Source: Longispora fulva (lineage in GTDB: Bacteria; Actinomycetota; Actinomycetes; Mycobacteriales; Micromonosporaceae). From it: 64,000 nucleotides of DNA. A program made the translations under genes and the position numbers. Where the stretch lies: positions 6,014,001 through 6,078,000 of the forward strand of contig NZ_JADOUF010000001.1 of assembly GCF_015751905.1 (NCBI RefSeq), given 5' to 3'. The stretch's first letter is position 1. Each line of letters begins with the position of its first letter. Under the pieces are notes generated by a model that was not told the DNA's origin, did no database searches, and was given only the letters and a program-made list of their open reading frames with translations. Below, in pieces: positions 34,724-43,388 of this stretch.

Positions 34724-35716
34724 ATGGCGCAGGTCGAGTTCAGTCCGGACGAGCTCGACGGGTTCGCCGCCGTGCTCGACGGGTTGGACGCCAGCCTCGA
34801 CGCCCTCAGCCGGTATGCCGACGTGACCTGCCGCGCCGTCGACGACATGGGTGACCTGCGCGAGCCCCTCGACGGGCTCGCGCAGGCACACGCCCAGGTG
34901 TTGCGGGACAGCCAGTCCGGGCTGGGGCGCACGGCGCACCTGCTGGGCCAGGCGGCCCGGGAGTACCGGGCGCGGGATGTGGACGCGGCGACCAGCCTGG
35001 ACAGGCTGCGGGGCAGCTCGTCCGCCCCGGGCTACGCCGCCACGGGCGGCACCGGCCCGGGTGGCGCGGACGTTCCTCCGCTCCCGATCCCCGAGTTCCA
35101 CCGCCACGAGCGCCTCGCCGGCACCGAGGAACGCCTCGCCGAATACACCGACCTGTGGCACCGGCTGACCACCGACAACCTCCGCGCCCTCGTCACCGGC
35201 CCGCTCACCGGCCGGGTCGAGCGGCTCAGCTGGCTCGCCGCCGCGTACGCGACCCTCGGCACCGGCACGGCCGCCGTCCTCGACGAGATCGGTGCCGGCA
35301 TCCCCACCTGGCGGACGCCGGCCGGCGCGGAGTTCGACGGCCACCTGCGCCACTGGCGGGCCGGCCTGTCCGGCGTCGCCGAGCTCGACCACGCCGTCGC
35401 CACCGAGCTGACCAGGGTGTCCGCCACCTGGGCCCGCTGCACCGAACGGGTCCTCGACCTCGCCGACGAACTGCTCGACGGCCCCCTGCCGCGCCTGCGC
35501 GCCCTGGTCTACCCGGACCGCAGCCTGAAGATCTGGCTGGTCCCGGCCCAGACCCAGGAGATCTACTCCGAGCTGCGCCGGGGCCTGGCCCTGCTCGCCG
35601 ACATCGGCACCGACCTCGCGAAGGTCGAGCGGGCCGGCACGGCAATGGCCGACCAGCTCGGCCAGTGGCGGGGCGCGTGCGAGTCACTCCTGCCGAGCGC
35701 CGGCCGACGCGCATGA
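34724..35716 (+). CDS. Helical WXG/ESX-like protein of unknown function
   Basis: This is a 330-aa protein, nearly all helical. The N-terminal region (FSPDELDGFAAVLDGLDASL) and the tail (GQWRGACESLLPSAG, with a WxG) resemble ESX-exported proteins, and RRGLALLADIGTDLAKVER adds a coiled-coil-like helix. No enzyme motif is visible. ATG 34724 is taken as the start; GTG 34715 is in frame. It overlaps the next gene by 4 bp (ATGA). Its distance from the ESX machine suggests a stand-alone substrate pair, which is inference. Confidence 0.68.
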   Translation: MAQVEFSPDELDGFAAVLDGLDASLDALSRYADVTCRAVDDMGDLREPLDGLAQAHAQVLRDSQSGLGRTAHLLGQAAREYRARDVDAATSLDRLRGSSSAPGYAATGGTGPGGADVPPLPIPEFHRHERLAGTEERLAEYTDLWHRLTTDNLRALVTGPLTGRVERLSWLAAAYATLGTGTAAVLDEIGAGIPTWRTPAGAEFDGHLRHWRAGLSGVAELDHAVATELTRVSATWARCTERVLDLADELLDGPLPRLRALVYPDRSLKIWLVPAQTQEIYSELRRGLALLADIGTDLAKVERAGTAMADQLGQWRGACESLLPSAGRRA

Positions 35717-35934
35717 GCTTCGGGGAGCGCGACCAGCCGACGACGCCGTTCGGTGGCGTTCCCGGTCCGCGTACCGAGCCACCGGAGGTGGGGATGGACC
35801 TGTCCTCGACGGCGTTCGACGACCACTTCGCCCAGCTGGGGCAGTGGGCGAAGGAGGGTTGGCACTGGGACGACATCGAGTCCCGGGTCTACGACCTCTT
35901 CGACATCCCCGACCAGCACCGCCCTCCGGACTAA
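35713..35934 (+). CDS. Small unrecognised protein coupled to the helical ESX-like gene
   Basis: This is a 73-aa protein. The first half is Pro/Gly-rich, then a helix with EQ-type composition (FDDHFAQLGQWAKEGWHWDD) and an acidic tail (YDLFDIPDQ). The start overlaps the previous stop by 4 bp, so it is likely a partner or chaperone of that protein. There is no transmembrane segment and no known family. Confidence 0.66.
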   Translation: MSFGERDQPTTPFGGVPGPRTEPPEVGMDLSSTAFDDHFAQLGQWAKEGWHWDDIESRVYDLFDIPDQHRPPD

Positions 35935-36040
35935 AAACCCGACCACCATTCGGTTACGCCGCGTCTCCGCACCCTGCCCGACGGCACCTCCACGGGAAGG
36001 TCAGCGGGCCCCGGCCCCAAAACGGCCCCCGGACCGGGCG

Positions 36041-36691
36041 TCAGCCCCACGCGCGGGGTCTGGCCAGCCAGGCCTTGCCGCCTTCGAGCACCGCCGCGTG
36101 CACCGCCCGTGCCAGCCGCGCGCCCCACACGGACCGCGGCCCGCCATACGGCTCCGATTCGCCCGTCACCGGACAGAGCAGGCACGACGCGTTGCTCGCC
36201 GTGCCGGTCGCCTCGATGCCCAGTTCCCACATCGCCTGCGCCTTGGCCTCCGCCGCCGTGGCGACGGCGTTCACGAGTGCCGCGTCGGACAGCCGGACCG
36301 GCAGGAAGCACACGAGGTTGATCGTGCCCGGCCGCATCCGGCGCAGGTGCCCGTCCGGGGCCGCGGCCCAGGCCGGGCTCCCGAGCCCGACGGTCGCGTG
36401 CGCCGTCACCCCGGCGTCGGCGGCCGAGACCACCTCGCGGACGTCCACCCCGGTCAGCAGCCCCACCCCGGGACCGGTCAGTCCGAGCCCCGCCGCCAAC
36501 TCGCCGACATGTTCGGACGGGTCCGGCCGGCTGTAGGACATGGGGACGGTCGCGTTGAGGACCCAGTCTCGGACGCCCAGCCCGCCGCCATGCACACCGC
36601 TGGAGACCGCCGTCATGGGGGCGGGAAGTCTCCAGTACAAAATGGGGATTTGGAACCCGGATTCGGGCCGTGAGGTGAGTGTGCCGTCCAC
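36041..36691 (-). CDS. cbiZ: Adenosylcobinamide amidohydrolase CbiZ-like
   Basis: This is a 216-aa enzyme. CbiZ cleaves adenosylcobinamide to adenosylcobyric acid in corrinoid salvage. Family features are PILYWRLPAPMTAVSSGVH, the GGGLGVRDWVLNATVP segment, GVGLLTGVDVREVVSAADAG, ATVGLGSPAWAA and the Ala-rich C-terminal helix with TGTASNASCLLCP. I place the start at GTG 36691, preceded by GATGGGGG; the frame stays open to 36784, but that would run into the crp promoter. It is divergent from crp. No other cobamide gene is in view. Confidence 0.84.
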   Translation of the reverse strand: MDGTLTSRPESGFQIPILYWRLPAPMTAVSSGVHGGGLGVRDWVLNATVPMSYSRPDPSEHVGELAAGLGLTGPGVGLLTGVDVREVVSAADAGVTAHATVGLGSPAWAAAPDGHLRRMRPGTINLVCFLPVRLSDAALVNAVATAAEAKAQAMWELGIEATGTASNASCLLCPVTGESEPYGGPRSVWGARLARAVHAAVLEGGKAWLARPRAWG

Positions 36692-36810
36692 GCCCCCATC
36701 GTGTCCGACGGAGAAAACGACCTTGATCGTGGGTGCTGGCCCGTTTCCGACAACGATGGGCCTAGACTCGACTCGCGCGGGCACACCTGCGCGAGTGGAG
36801 GTTGCAGACG
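36692..36810. promoter_or_regulatory. Divergent cbiZ/crp control region with an inverted repeat in the crp leader
   Basis: ACTCGCGC (36771-36778) and GCGCGAGT (36789-36796) form an inverted repeat 10 bp apart, abutting the crp ribosome site GGAGG (36797-36801). A TAGACT box at 36763-36768 is a possible -10. Promoter assignment is weak. Confidence 0.4.
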
Positions 36811-37488
36811 ATGGATGAGGTACTGGGTCGCAGCGGGATCTTCCAGGGGGTAGATCCGGAGGCCGCCGAGGCGCTCGCGAAGGACATGGAGTACATCGAC
36901 GTCCGCAAGGGTGACGTCGTGTTCAGCGAAGGTGAGCCTGGGGACAGTCTGTACATCGTGCTGTCCGGCAAGGTGAAGATCGGTCGCCGGGCTGTGGACG
37001 GGCGACAGAACCTGATCGCGGTCATGGGCCCGAGTGACATGATCGGCGAGCTCTCGCTGTTCGACCCCGGGCCGAGGACGGCGACCGCGACGGCGGTGAC
37101 CGACACCCGTCTGTCCCGGCTGCGCAAGCAGGCCCTGCGTCCGTGGCTGACCAACCGGCCGGAGATCGCGGAGCAGCTGCTCCGAGTCCTCGCCCGCCGG
37201 CTCCGCCGCACCAATGACGCACTGGCCGACCTGATCTTCACGGACGTGCCCGGCCGGGTCGCCAAGAACCTGCTGCAGATGGCCAGCCGGTTCGGCACCC
37301 GCGACGGCGGCGTCCTGCGGGTCACGCACGACCTCACCCAGGAGGAGCTGGCCCAGCTGGTCGGCGCGTCCCGGGAGACCGTGAACAAGGCCCTGGCGGA
37401 CTTCGCGTCGCGCGGCTGGCTGCGCCTCGACGGCAAGAGCGTGATCATCCTGGACCCCGAGCGCTTGGCCAGGCGCGCCCGGGTCTGA
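36811..37488 (+). CDS. crp: Crp/Fnr-family cAMP-responsive global regulator
   Basis: This is a 225-aa protein. Residues about 1-120 form the cyclic nucleotide-binding domain, with [20 protein letters not shown] as the phosphate-binding cassette (the E and R-T pair typical of cAMP binding). The C-terminal winged helix has [20 protein letters not shown] and NKALADF as the recognition helix. It corresponds to M. tuberculosis Crp (Rv3676) and corynebacterial GlxR. I chose ATG 36811 because GGAGG lies 9 bp upstream; an in-frame TTG at 36802 is less likely. It is convergent with a class III cyclase-domain gene. Confidence 0.95.
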   Translation: MDEVLGRSGIFQGVDPEAAEALAKDMEYIDVRKGDVVFSEGEPGDSLYIVLSGKVKIGRRAVDGRQNLIAVMGPSDMIGELSLFDPGPRTATATAVTDTRLSRLRKQALRPWLTNRPEIAEQLLRVLARRLRRTNDALADLIFTDVPGRVAKNLLQMASRFGTRDGGVLRVTHDLTQEELAQLVGASRETVNKALADFASRGWLRLDGKSVIILDPERLARRARV

Positions 37489-37519
37489 CGGGATCCGCCG
37501 AGAACGAATCTGGACGGCG

Positions 37520-37564
37520 CAGTGAGCAGGTCCGCAGGGCTGGCCCTAGCGGACCTGCTCACTG
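37520..37564 (+). terminator. Long hairpin after crp
   Basis: A perfect 16-bp stem (CAGTGAGCAGGTCCGC, 37520-37535, with 37549-37564) has a 13-nt loop. Partial complementarity extends outward (TCTGG...CCAGA). It has no T-run and could serve both convergent genes. Confidence 0.72.
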
Positions 37565-37671
37565 CTTGCCAGATTCGCCCGCAGCGGGCCACTGCGCCTT
37601 AGAGCAAGATCAAGATCTTTATTTGTTACGCCGCGTCCCTTCTTCGGCACGCGGCGGTCTTCCCGCGCTGG

Positions 37672-40600
37672 TCAGAGGGCCGGGGTCACCCTGGCCTGGT
37701 CGGGGTGCGCCGCACCGGTCGTCAGCGATGCCAGCAGGGCGTCGCTCGCCGGCCGCTCCGCGAGCTGCTGCGTCGAGTACGCCAGCTCCACGGCCACCGT
37801 CGCCACCTCCCGCGCCTCCACCAGCTCCCCGGCGGCGGCCAGCGCCGAGGCGAGTGCCCGCTGGGCCACGATCCGGCTGCGCAGTTCCTCCACCGGGGAC
37901 TCCGCCGCCCACCGGGCGTGCGCCACAGCCTCGTCGATCCTGCCGGCCTGGAGCAGCGCCTGGGCGTAGTGCGCGACGGCCTGGGTGCGGGGCAGCAGCA
38001 GCGACGGGCAGGCCGCGCACGCCGACACCTCCTCCAGCAGTTCCAGCGCGCGGTCGACGTCGCCCTGGGCGCGCCGGGCCTCGGCGAGCAGCACGAGCGG
38101 GCCGACCCTCGCCGCGTCCTGGGCGTCGTACGTCGACACGAGCTTCAGCGTCTGCAACGCCTCCTCCTCGGCCGCCGCGACGTCCCCCAGCTCCAGCCGG
38201 ACATAGCCCCGGATGGTGCGGGCCATGCCGATGAGCAGCGGGTGGCCGGCCCGGGTCGAGTACGCCTCGGCCTCGTTGAGCAGGTCCACGGCCTGGGCGG
38301 GCTCGGCCAGCCCCCGGGCGACCACCCCGCGCACGATCATGGCCAGCCCCCGGCCCCAGTCGTCGTCGGTGGCCGCGAAGTCGCGGTACGCCCGCCGGGC
38401 CTCGCGGTCGGCCTCGGCCAGCTCGCCCAGCTCGGCGGCGGCGAACGCCTCCACACTGCGCAGGGTCCCGACGGCCCAGTGTTCACCGACCCGCTCGCCG
38501 AACGGCAGGAAGGCAGTGGCGAGCCGGCGGGCCTCGGCGAGTTTGCCGCCGAGTAGGCGCGCGAAGGCCGTCGTACCCCGGATCCATGCTCTGCCGACCG
38601 GGTCGTCGAGCTCGGCGAACAGGCGCGCGGCCCGGCCGAGCACGGTGTCGGCCGCATCGAAGTCGCCCCGGGTGGTGGTGACCCAGCCGAGGTGCTGCAA
38701 CGCCCACGCCTGGTTGCGCCGATCCCCGGAGTCGACGGAGACCTTGTGCGCGGCCTCGAACCGCTGGGCGGCCTCGGTCAGCTGCCCGGCCAGGTAGTCG
38801 GCCATCCCGAGCCGCAGCAGCGCCTCGGCCCGTTGGGTGGGGATGTTGGCGGCCTCCGCGCCGGCGAGGGCCTCCGTCCACAGCCGCACGGCCTGCTCGG
38901 CGTCGCCCAGCACCCGGTGGGCGCGGCCGGCCAGGAGCTGGGCCTGCACCCGCACCAGCGGGTCGGCGTCGGCGAGGACGGGCGCCACGTGGTCGAGGGC
39001 GTCGTGCGGCCGGGCGAGTTGGAGCAGCGCGCGGGCGTAGGTGACCTGGTCGGAGGCTGACAGGGCACCGCCGGACAGGGCCGCGGCGCGTTCGGCGTAC
39101 CGGGCGGCCTGCGTCGGGTCCCCACCCGACACCGAGCGCCGGGCCAGCCGGCCGAGGGCCGCGACCCCGAGCCGCGTGACGCTGGGCCGGTTGGGCTCGT
39201 CCTGGTCCTCGCGGAGGCCCATGGCCTGGCCGAAGTGCAGGGCCTGCTCGGCGTGCTCGGCGATGAACAGGTCGACGTCCACGGCGGACATGCCGGCCGG
39301 CGGGGAGGCCGACACCCAGCGGGCCAGCTCCGCGTGCCGTTCGGCCTTGTCCGCCATGCCCACCCCCGCGTACGCCGCCTGGCGCATCAGCGGGGTGGTG
39401 AACGAGTAGCCGTACCGTAGCCGGCGCAGCATCCGTCGGCTGAGCAGCTCTTCGAGCACCGGTTCGAGTTCGTCCTCCTGGGAGCCGAGCAGCATCTCCA
39501 GCGCACCGGACGGAACGGTGTCGCCCACGACGGCCGCAGCCCGGAGCACGGAACGCGACTCGGGCGGCAGGGCGTCGATGCGGGCGGCCAGGACGGCGGC
39601 CAGGTCCCGGGACAGCAGCCGGCCGTCGAGCGAGCCCGGCTCCAGGGTCCACTGGTTGTCCACGGAGGTCAGCAGGCCGCGCTCCTGGAGCAGGGTGACC
39701 AGCTCCGCGAGGTAGAACGGGTTGCCCAGCGCGGTGGCGAGCAGCTTGTCCTCGTCGGCCTGCGCGAGCCGGCCACCCGAGAGGTACGCCGACAGCAGCC
39801 GGGCGGCGTCGGCCCCCCGGAGCGGGGACAGCGCGTGCACCTCGGCGTCGGAGATCCGGCCGAGCACCCCGGCCGTGCGGACCAGCTCCGGGCGGCCCAG
39901 CAGCAGCACCAGCACCGGCCCGGTCAGCCGGGACAGCATCGCGCCGAGCGCGTCGATGCTCTGCGGGGTCGCGTCGTGCGCGTCGTCGACCTCGACCAGC
40001 AGCGGGGTCTCGGTGGCCAGCGCGGAGATCAGGGTGGCGACGGCCGCGGGGACCGCCTCCTCCTCGGACTGCTCCCTGCCGAGCCGCTCGGGCTGCATGA
40101 CCGGCAGCTCGCCGAAGCCGAGCAGGGCGAGCAGCAGGTCGATGCTGATCGGATCCTTGACCTTGCCGCCCTTGGCCAGCCGCTCGGACACCCGGCGCAG
40201 CCGCTCCTCGGCGACGCCCTTGGTCAGCCCGGGGTGGGTGTTGCTGTCCTCCGGGTTGAGCCCGATGGCGACCCGGACCAGGTCGGCGAGGGGGGCGAGT
40301 CTCCTGCGTTCCCCGTACGCCGCGCAGCGCACCGACAGCGTCCTGGTCCCGCGCTTGGCCGCCTTGCGGGCCGCCTCGGCCGCGAACCGGCTCTTGCCGA
40401 CCCCCGCCTCGGCCGTGACCACGAGAATACGCGGCTCGCCCCGGTCGATGACCTCCGCCAGCCGGTCGGTGACGCGGCCCAGGTCGGTCTCCCGGCCGAG
40501 GAACGCCGCCTCGTCGCTGAACCCGAGACGGGCCCGGTCCATCGGGGCGTCGAGCAGGCCGAGGAGTTCGTAGGTCTCGACCGGTTCGCGCTTGCCCTTG

Positions 40601-41199
40601 AGCTTGAGCGGGTGCAGCTTCCGCCAGGCGGCGATCCGTCGGGTGTCCGCCGCGGTGTACTCCCCCGCGTACGCGGTCCCGATCGCCGCCGCGTCGCCGA
40701 TCCGGGCGGCGGTGTTCACGGTGTCCCCGATGACCGTGTACTCCACGCCCGCCTGCACCCCGGCCACCACCTCGCCGGTGTTCAGCCCGATCCGCAGCCC
40801 CATCGGGACGCCGCCGCCCTGCTCGTCGTCGAGCACCCGGCGGACGGCCCGCTGCATGGCCAGGGCGGCCCGAACGGCGCGCTCGGTGTCGTCCTCGTGT
40901 GCGACGGGCGCGCCGAAGACGGCCATGATGCCGTCGCCGGTCAGCTTGTCCACGTGCCCGCCGAAGGTCTTGACCGCGCCGGCCAGCGCGGCGAGCACCC
41001 GGTCGGTGACCGCGCCCACCCGCTCCGGGTCGCGGTCCTCCGACCAGGCGGTGAAGTCGGACAGGTCGCCGAACAGCACGGTGACGATCCGCCGCTCGGT
41101 GACGGGCAGCACGGCCTCGGCCGCCGGCAGGGCGGTGCCGCAGTTGTGGCAGAACCGCGCGCCGGGCACGGCCGTCGTGCCGCAGACCGCGCAGGTCAC
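37672..41199 (-). CDS. Class III adenylate/guanylate cyclase-domain protein with AAA ATPase and TPR repeats
   Basis: This is a 1175-aa protein. Residues 3-20 form a zinc ribbon (CAVCG, CHNCG). A class III cyclase domain follows, with metal Asp D45 in LFGDLSDFT, K85 in HVDKLTGDG and D89. Then comes an NTPase with P-loop VTAEAGVGKSRFA (about 285) and a long TPR/alpha-solenoid region. The Lys at the base-selection site favours cAMP. The GTG start overlaps the MBL gene stop by 4 bp; an upstream open frame is ignored because the zinc ribbon begins right here. It is convergent with crp, so a local cAMP source for Crp is plausible. Confidence 0.9.
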   Translation of the reverse strand: MTCAVCGTTAVPGARFCHNCGTALPAAEAVLPVTERRIVTVLFGDLSDFTAWSEDRDPERVGAVTDRVLAALAGAVKTFGGHVDKLTGDGIMAVFGAPVAHEDDTERAVRAALAMQRAVRRVLDDEQGGGVPMGLRIGLNTGEVVAGVQAGVEYTVIGDTVNTAARIGDAAAIGTAYAGEYTAADTRRIAAWRKLHPLKLKGKREPVETYELLGLLDAPMDRARLGFSDEAAFLGRETDLGRVTDRLAEVIDRGEPRILVVTAEAGVGKSRFAAEAARKAAKRGTRTLSVRCAAYGERRRLAPLADLVRVAIGLNPEDSNTHPGLTKGVAEERLRRVSERLAKGGKVKDPISIDLLLALLGFGELPVMQPERLGREQSEEEAVPAAVATLISALATETPLLVEVDDAHDATPQSIDALGAMLSRLTGPVLVLLLGRPELVRTAGVLGRISDAEVHALSPLRGADAARLLSAYLSGGRLAQADEDKLLATALGNPFYLAELVTLLQERGLLTSVDNQWTLEPGSLDGRLLSRDLAAVLAARIDALPPESRSVLRAAAVVGDTVPSGALEMLLGSQEDELEPVLEELLSRRMLRRLRYGYSFTTPLMRQAAYAGVGMADKAERHAELARWVSASPPAGMSAVDVDLFIAEHAEQALHFGQAMGLREDQDEPNRPSVTRLGVAALGRLARRSVSGGDPTQAARYAERAAALSGGALSASDQVTYARALLQLARPHDALDHVAPVLADADPLVRVQAQLLAGRAHRVLGDAEQAVRLWTEALAGAEAANIPTQRAEALLRLGMADYLAGQLTEAAQRFEAAHKVSVDSGDRRNQAWALQHLGWVTTTRGDFDAADTVLGRAARLFAELDDPVGRAWIRGTTAFARLLGGKLAEARRLATAFLPFGERVGEHWAVGTLRSVEAFAAAELGELAEADREARRAYRDFAATDDDWGRGLAMIVRGVVARGLAEPAQAVDLLNEAEAYSTRAGHPLLIGMARTIRGYVRLELGDVAAAEEEALQTLKLVSTYDAQDAARVGPLVLLAEARRAQGDVDRALELLEEVSACAACPSLLLPRTQAVAHYAQALLQAGRIDEAVAHARWAAESPVEELRSRIVAQRALASALAAAGELVEAREVATVAVELAYSTQQLAERPASDALLASLTTGAAHPDQARVTPAL

Positions 41200-42020
41200 C
41201 GCGTCACCTTCAGGTAGTCGAGCTGGGCCTGGACCGTGAGCTCCGCCGCCCACCACAGCGAGGGGTCGACATCGGAGTAGACGATGGCGACGACCTCCGC
41301 CGGGGTGGTCGCGCCGGACCCGACGGCCGCACGGACCTGGTCCAGCCGGGCTCTGCGGTGCGCGAGGTAGTGGTTCGCGGCGGCCGAGACGTCGGCGAGG
41401 GGCGGGCCGTGGCCGGTGAGCGCGGGGATCGGGCCCAGGTCGGCGAGCCGGGTGAGGCTGGCCAGGTAGTCGGTGAGGTTGCCGTCCGGGTGCGCGACGA
41501 TCGTGGAGCCCATGCCGAGGATCGTGTCTCCCGTGAGCACCGCCTCGCCGTTGACCAGGAAGGACGCGGAGTCGGACGTGTGCCCGGGGGTGAGCAGCAC
41601 CTGGAGGGTGAGCCCGGTGAGCGGGATCTCGTCGCCGTCGCGCAGCCCCTCGGGAGCCCCGCCGTCCGGCTCCTCATGCCCGACCGGGTGCGCCCCGTGC
41701 GCGGGGTCGACGGCCAGGATCGGAGCCCCGGTCAGCTCCCGGAGCCGTGCAGCACCTTCGACGTGGTCGTGGTGACCGTGGGTCACCAGGATCATGGCGA
41801 CGGGCCCGTGCGCGACGATCGCCGCGAGGTGGTCCTCGTCGAGGGGTCCGGGATCGACCACGACGCCGGCATACGCCTCCGGGTCGCGGAGGACCCAGGT
41901 GTTCGTCCCGGTGAGGGTCATCGGCCCGGGGTTGGGCGCACGGACCAACGTCGCCCACGCCGGCAGCTCGTCCAACAGGGCGCCCGCCGACCCGGACATC
42001 CGCCCCCCAGCATCCGTCAT
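41196..42020 (-). CDS. MBL-fold metallo-hydrolase
   Basis: This is a 274-aa enzyme of the beta-lactamase fold. The metal motif THGHHDHVEGA (about residue 80) binds two zinc ions, with later ligands in TPGHTSDSASF and LTGDTILGMG. The family includes LACTB2-like and glyoxalase II-like enzymes; the M. tuberculosis counterpart in this position is Rv3677c. The substrate is unknown. It overlaps the cyclase gene by 4 bp, so the two are co-translated. The start may be ATG 42020 or ATG 41999. Confidence 0.9.
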   Translation of the reverse strand: MTDAGGRMSGSAGALLDELPAWATLVRAPNPGPMTLTGTNTWVLRDPEAYAGVVVDPGPLDEDHLAAIVAHGPVAMILVTHGHHDHVEGAARLRELTGAPILAVDPAHGAHPVGHEEPDGGAPEGLRDGDEIPLTGLTLQVLLTPGHTSDSASFLVNGEAVLTGDTILGMGSTIVAHPDGNLTDYLASLTRLADLGPIPALTGHGPPLADVSAAANHYLAHRRARLDQVRAAVGSGATTPAEVVAIVYSDVDPSLWWAAELTVQAQLDYLKVTR

Positions 42021-42176
42021 GACAGAGATGGTACGGCGACGAAGCTCACTATGCCCGGCGCGTAGTTACTCCGAGTCAATCGACCTACGCATATCGGGGC
42101 AACCGGGCGGACGACCAGGGAGGAGTTGTCGCCATCCAGTCACAGACGACGACAACTCCATCCAAAAGTGCTAGAA

Positions 42177-42635
42177 CTACCGCACCTCGACGATCAGGTC
42201 GAGCTCGACCGGCGAACCCAGCGGCAGCTCCGAGACGCCGACGGCCGCGCGGGCGTGCCGGCCGGCCTCACCGAACACGGCGAGGAACAGGTCCGAGGCG
42301 CCGTTGATCACGCCGGGCTGTCCGGTGAAGCCCTCGGCGGACGCGACGAACCCGCCCACCTTCACGATCTTGACGACCTCGTTGAGCCCGACGAGCGAGT
42401 CCACCGCCGCGAGGGCGTTGAGCGCGCAGATCGCGGCCAGCTCCTTCGCGCGGTCGGCGGTCACGTCCGCGCCGACCTTGCCGGTCTCGGTGAGCTTGCC
42501 GTCCACGAACGGCAGCTGGCCGGACACGTAGACGAGGTTGCCGGTCCGCACGGCCGGCACGTACGACGCGACGGGCGCGGCCACGACCGGCATGGTGTGC
42601 CCGAGCTCGATGATCTTGGCGTAGGGGTCAGACAT
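42177..42635 (-). CDS. RidA-family reactive intermediate deaminase
   Basis: This is a 152-aa soluble protein. The RidA/YjgF fold appears in RTGNLVYVSGQLPFVDGKL, then GKVGADVTADRAKELAAICA, LNEVVKIVKVGGFV and the ending SELPLGSPVELDLIVEV. Family members hydrolyse reactive enamine/imine intermediates from amino acid metabolism. The catalytic Arg of canonical RidA is not apparent in the C-terminal third, so it may belong to a RidA subfamily of unknown activity. It is co-transcribed with the DUF4177 gene; in M. tuberculosis the order is the same (Rv3678c, Rv3678A). Confidence 0.9.
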   Translation of the reverse strand: MSDPYAKIIELGHTMPVVAAPVASYVPAVRTGNLVYVSGQLPFVDGKLTETGKVGADVTADRAKELAAICALNALAAVDSLVGLNEVVKIVKVGGFVASAEGFTGQPGVINGASDLFLAVFGEAGRHARAAVGVSELPLGSPVELDLIVEVR

Positions 42636-42796
42636 CACTTCTCCAGAGGGCGCTTCAGGTAGGCGACGGGCTGCTCCGGGCCGTTCGGTCCGGGGATGAC
42701 CGTCACGAGTTCCCAGCCGTCCTGGCCCCAGTTGTCGAGGATCTGCTTCGTGGCGTGTACCAGCAGGGGCACAGTCACGTATTCCCACTTCGTCAT
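42635..42796 (-). CDS. DUF4177 small protein
   Basis: This is a 53-aa protein with the DUF4177 pattern WEYVTVPLLVHATKQILDNW followed by GQDGWELVTVIPGPNG. Function unknown; its gene regularly precedes ridA in actinobacteria. The stop and the next start share one base (TGATG), so expression is coupled. ATG at 42796 gives a normal family length; an upstream open frame is ignored. Confidence 0.88.
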   Translation of the reverse strand: MTKWEYVTVPLLVHATKQILDNWGQDGWELVTVIPGPNGPEQPVAYLKRPLEK

Positions 42797-42865
42797 GGTC
42801 CGAAAACCTATCAGTCGCCAGGTGGCACTACGCTGAGTCTGCAGCGCCACCACGCGGAGGGGTAC

Positions 42866-43312
42866 ATGCGGGCTCGCAGCGGACTGATCACCAGCCTCGT
42901 CTTCGGTGTTGTTCTCCTACTCTGTGTCGGCGGGGGCACCGGGGCGTTCCTCCTCGTGTCCTCCCTCGAGGGCAAGGGCGCCAGGACGCCGACCGCGGCG
43001 GTGGAGGGCTTCCTCACCGGCGTCTTCGTGCAGCGCGACGAGGACAGGGCCGCCGACTTCCTCTGCTCGGACGTCGACCCGACCCAGCTCGCCCAGAAGG
43101 TCAGCGAGGTCGACTCGCTGGTCCGGCGGTACCCGGATGTGACCTTCACCTGGACGACGGAACAGAAGTCGAAGGCCAAGCGCGAGACCGTCTACGACGT
43201 GCGGGTGACCGCGAAGACCCCGGCCGAGACGGTCGGGGCCCAGCACCTGGAGGTCACAGCGACGTCCAACGGCGGCTGGCGGGTCTGCGGCGTCAAGCGC
43301 GTAGCGGCATGA
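42866..43312 (+). CDS. Membrane-anchored hypothetical protein
   Basis: This is a 148-aa protein with one N-terminal transmembrane helix (LITSLVFGVVLLLCVGGGTG) and an extracytoplasmic alpha/beta domain (TPTAAVEGFLTGVFVQRDED; SNGGWRVCGVKRV at the end) resembling the NTF2-like/DUF4878 lumazine-cone fold of secreted actinobacterial proteins. CGGAGGGG precedes the ATG. No catalytic motif is seen. It lies directly before the Get3 pair and is divergent from DUF4177. Confidence 0.75.
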   Translation: MRARSGLITSLVFGVVLLLCVGGGTGAFLLVSSLEGKGARTPTAAVEGFLTGVFVQRDEDRAADFLCSDVDPTQLAQKVSEVDSLVRRYPDVTFTWTTEQKSKAKRETVYDVRVTAKTPAETVGAQHLEVTATSNGGWRVCGVKRVAA

Positions 43313-43388
43313 GCGAGCGCCAGCGAGCGAATCGTCGACACAGTCCCCTCGTGCCTCGTGCGACCGGCGAGCGCAGCGAGGCGGGCGC

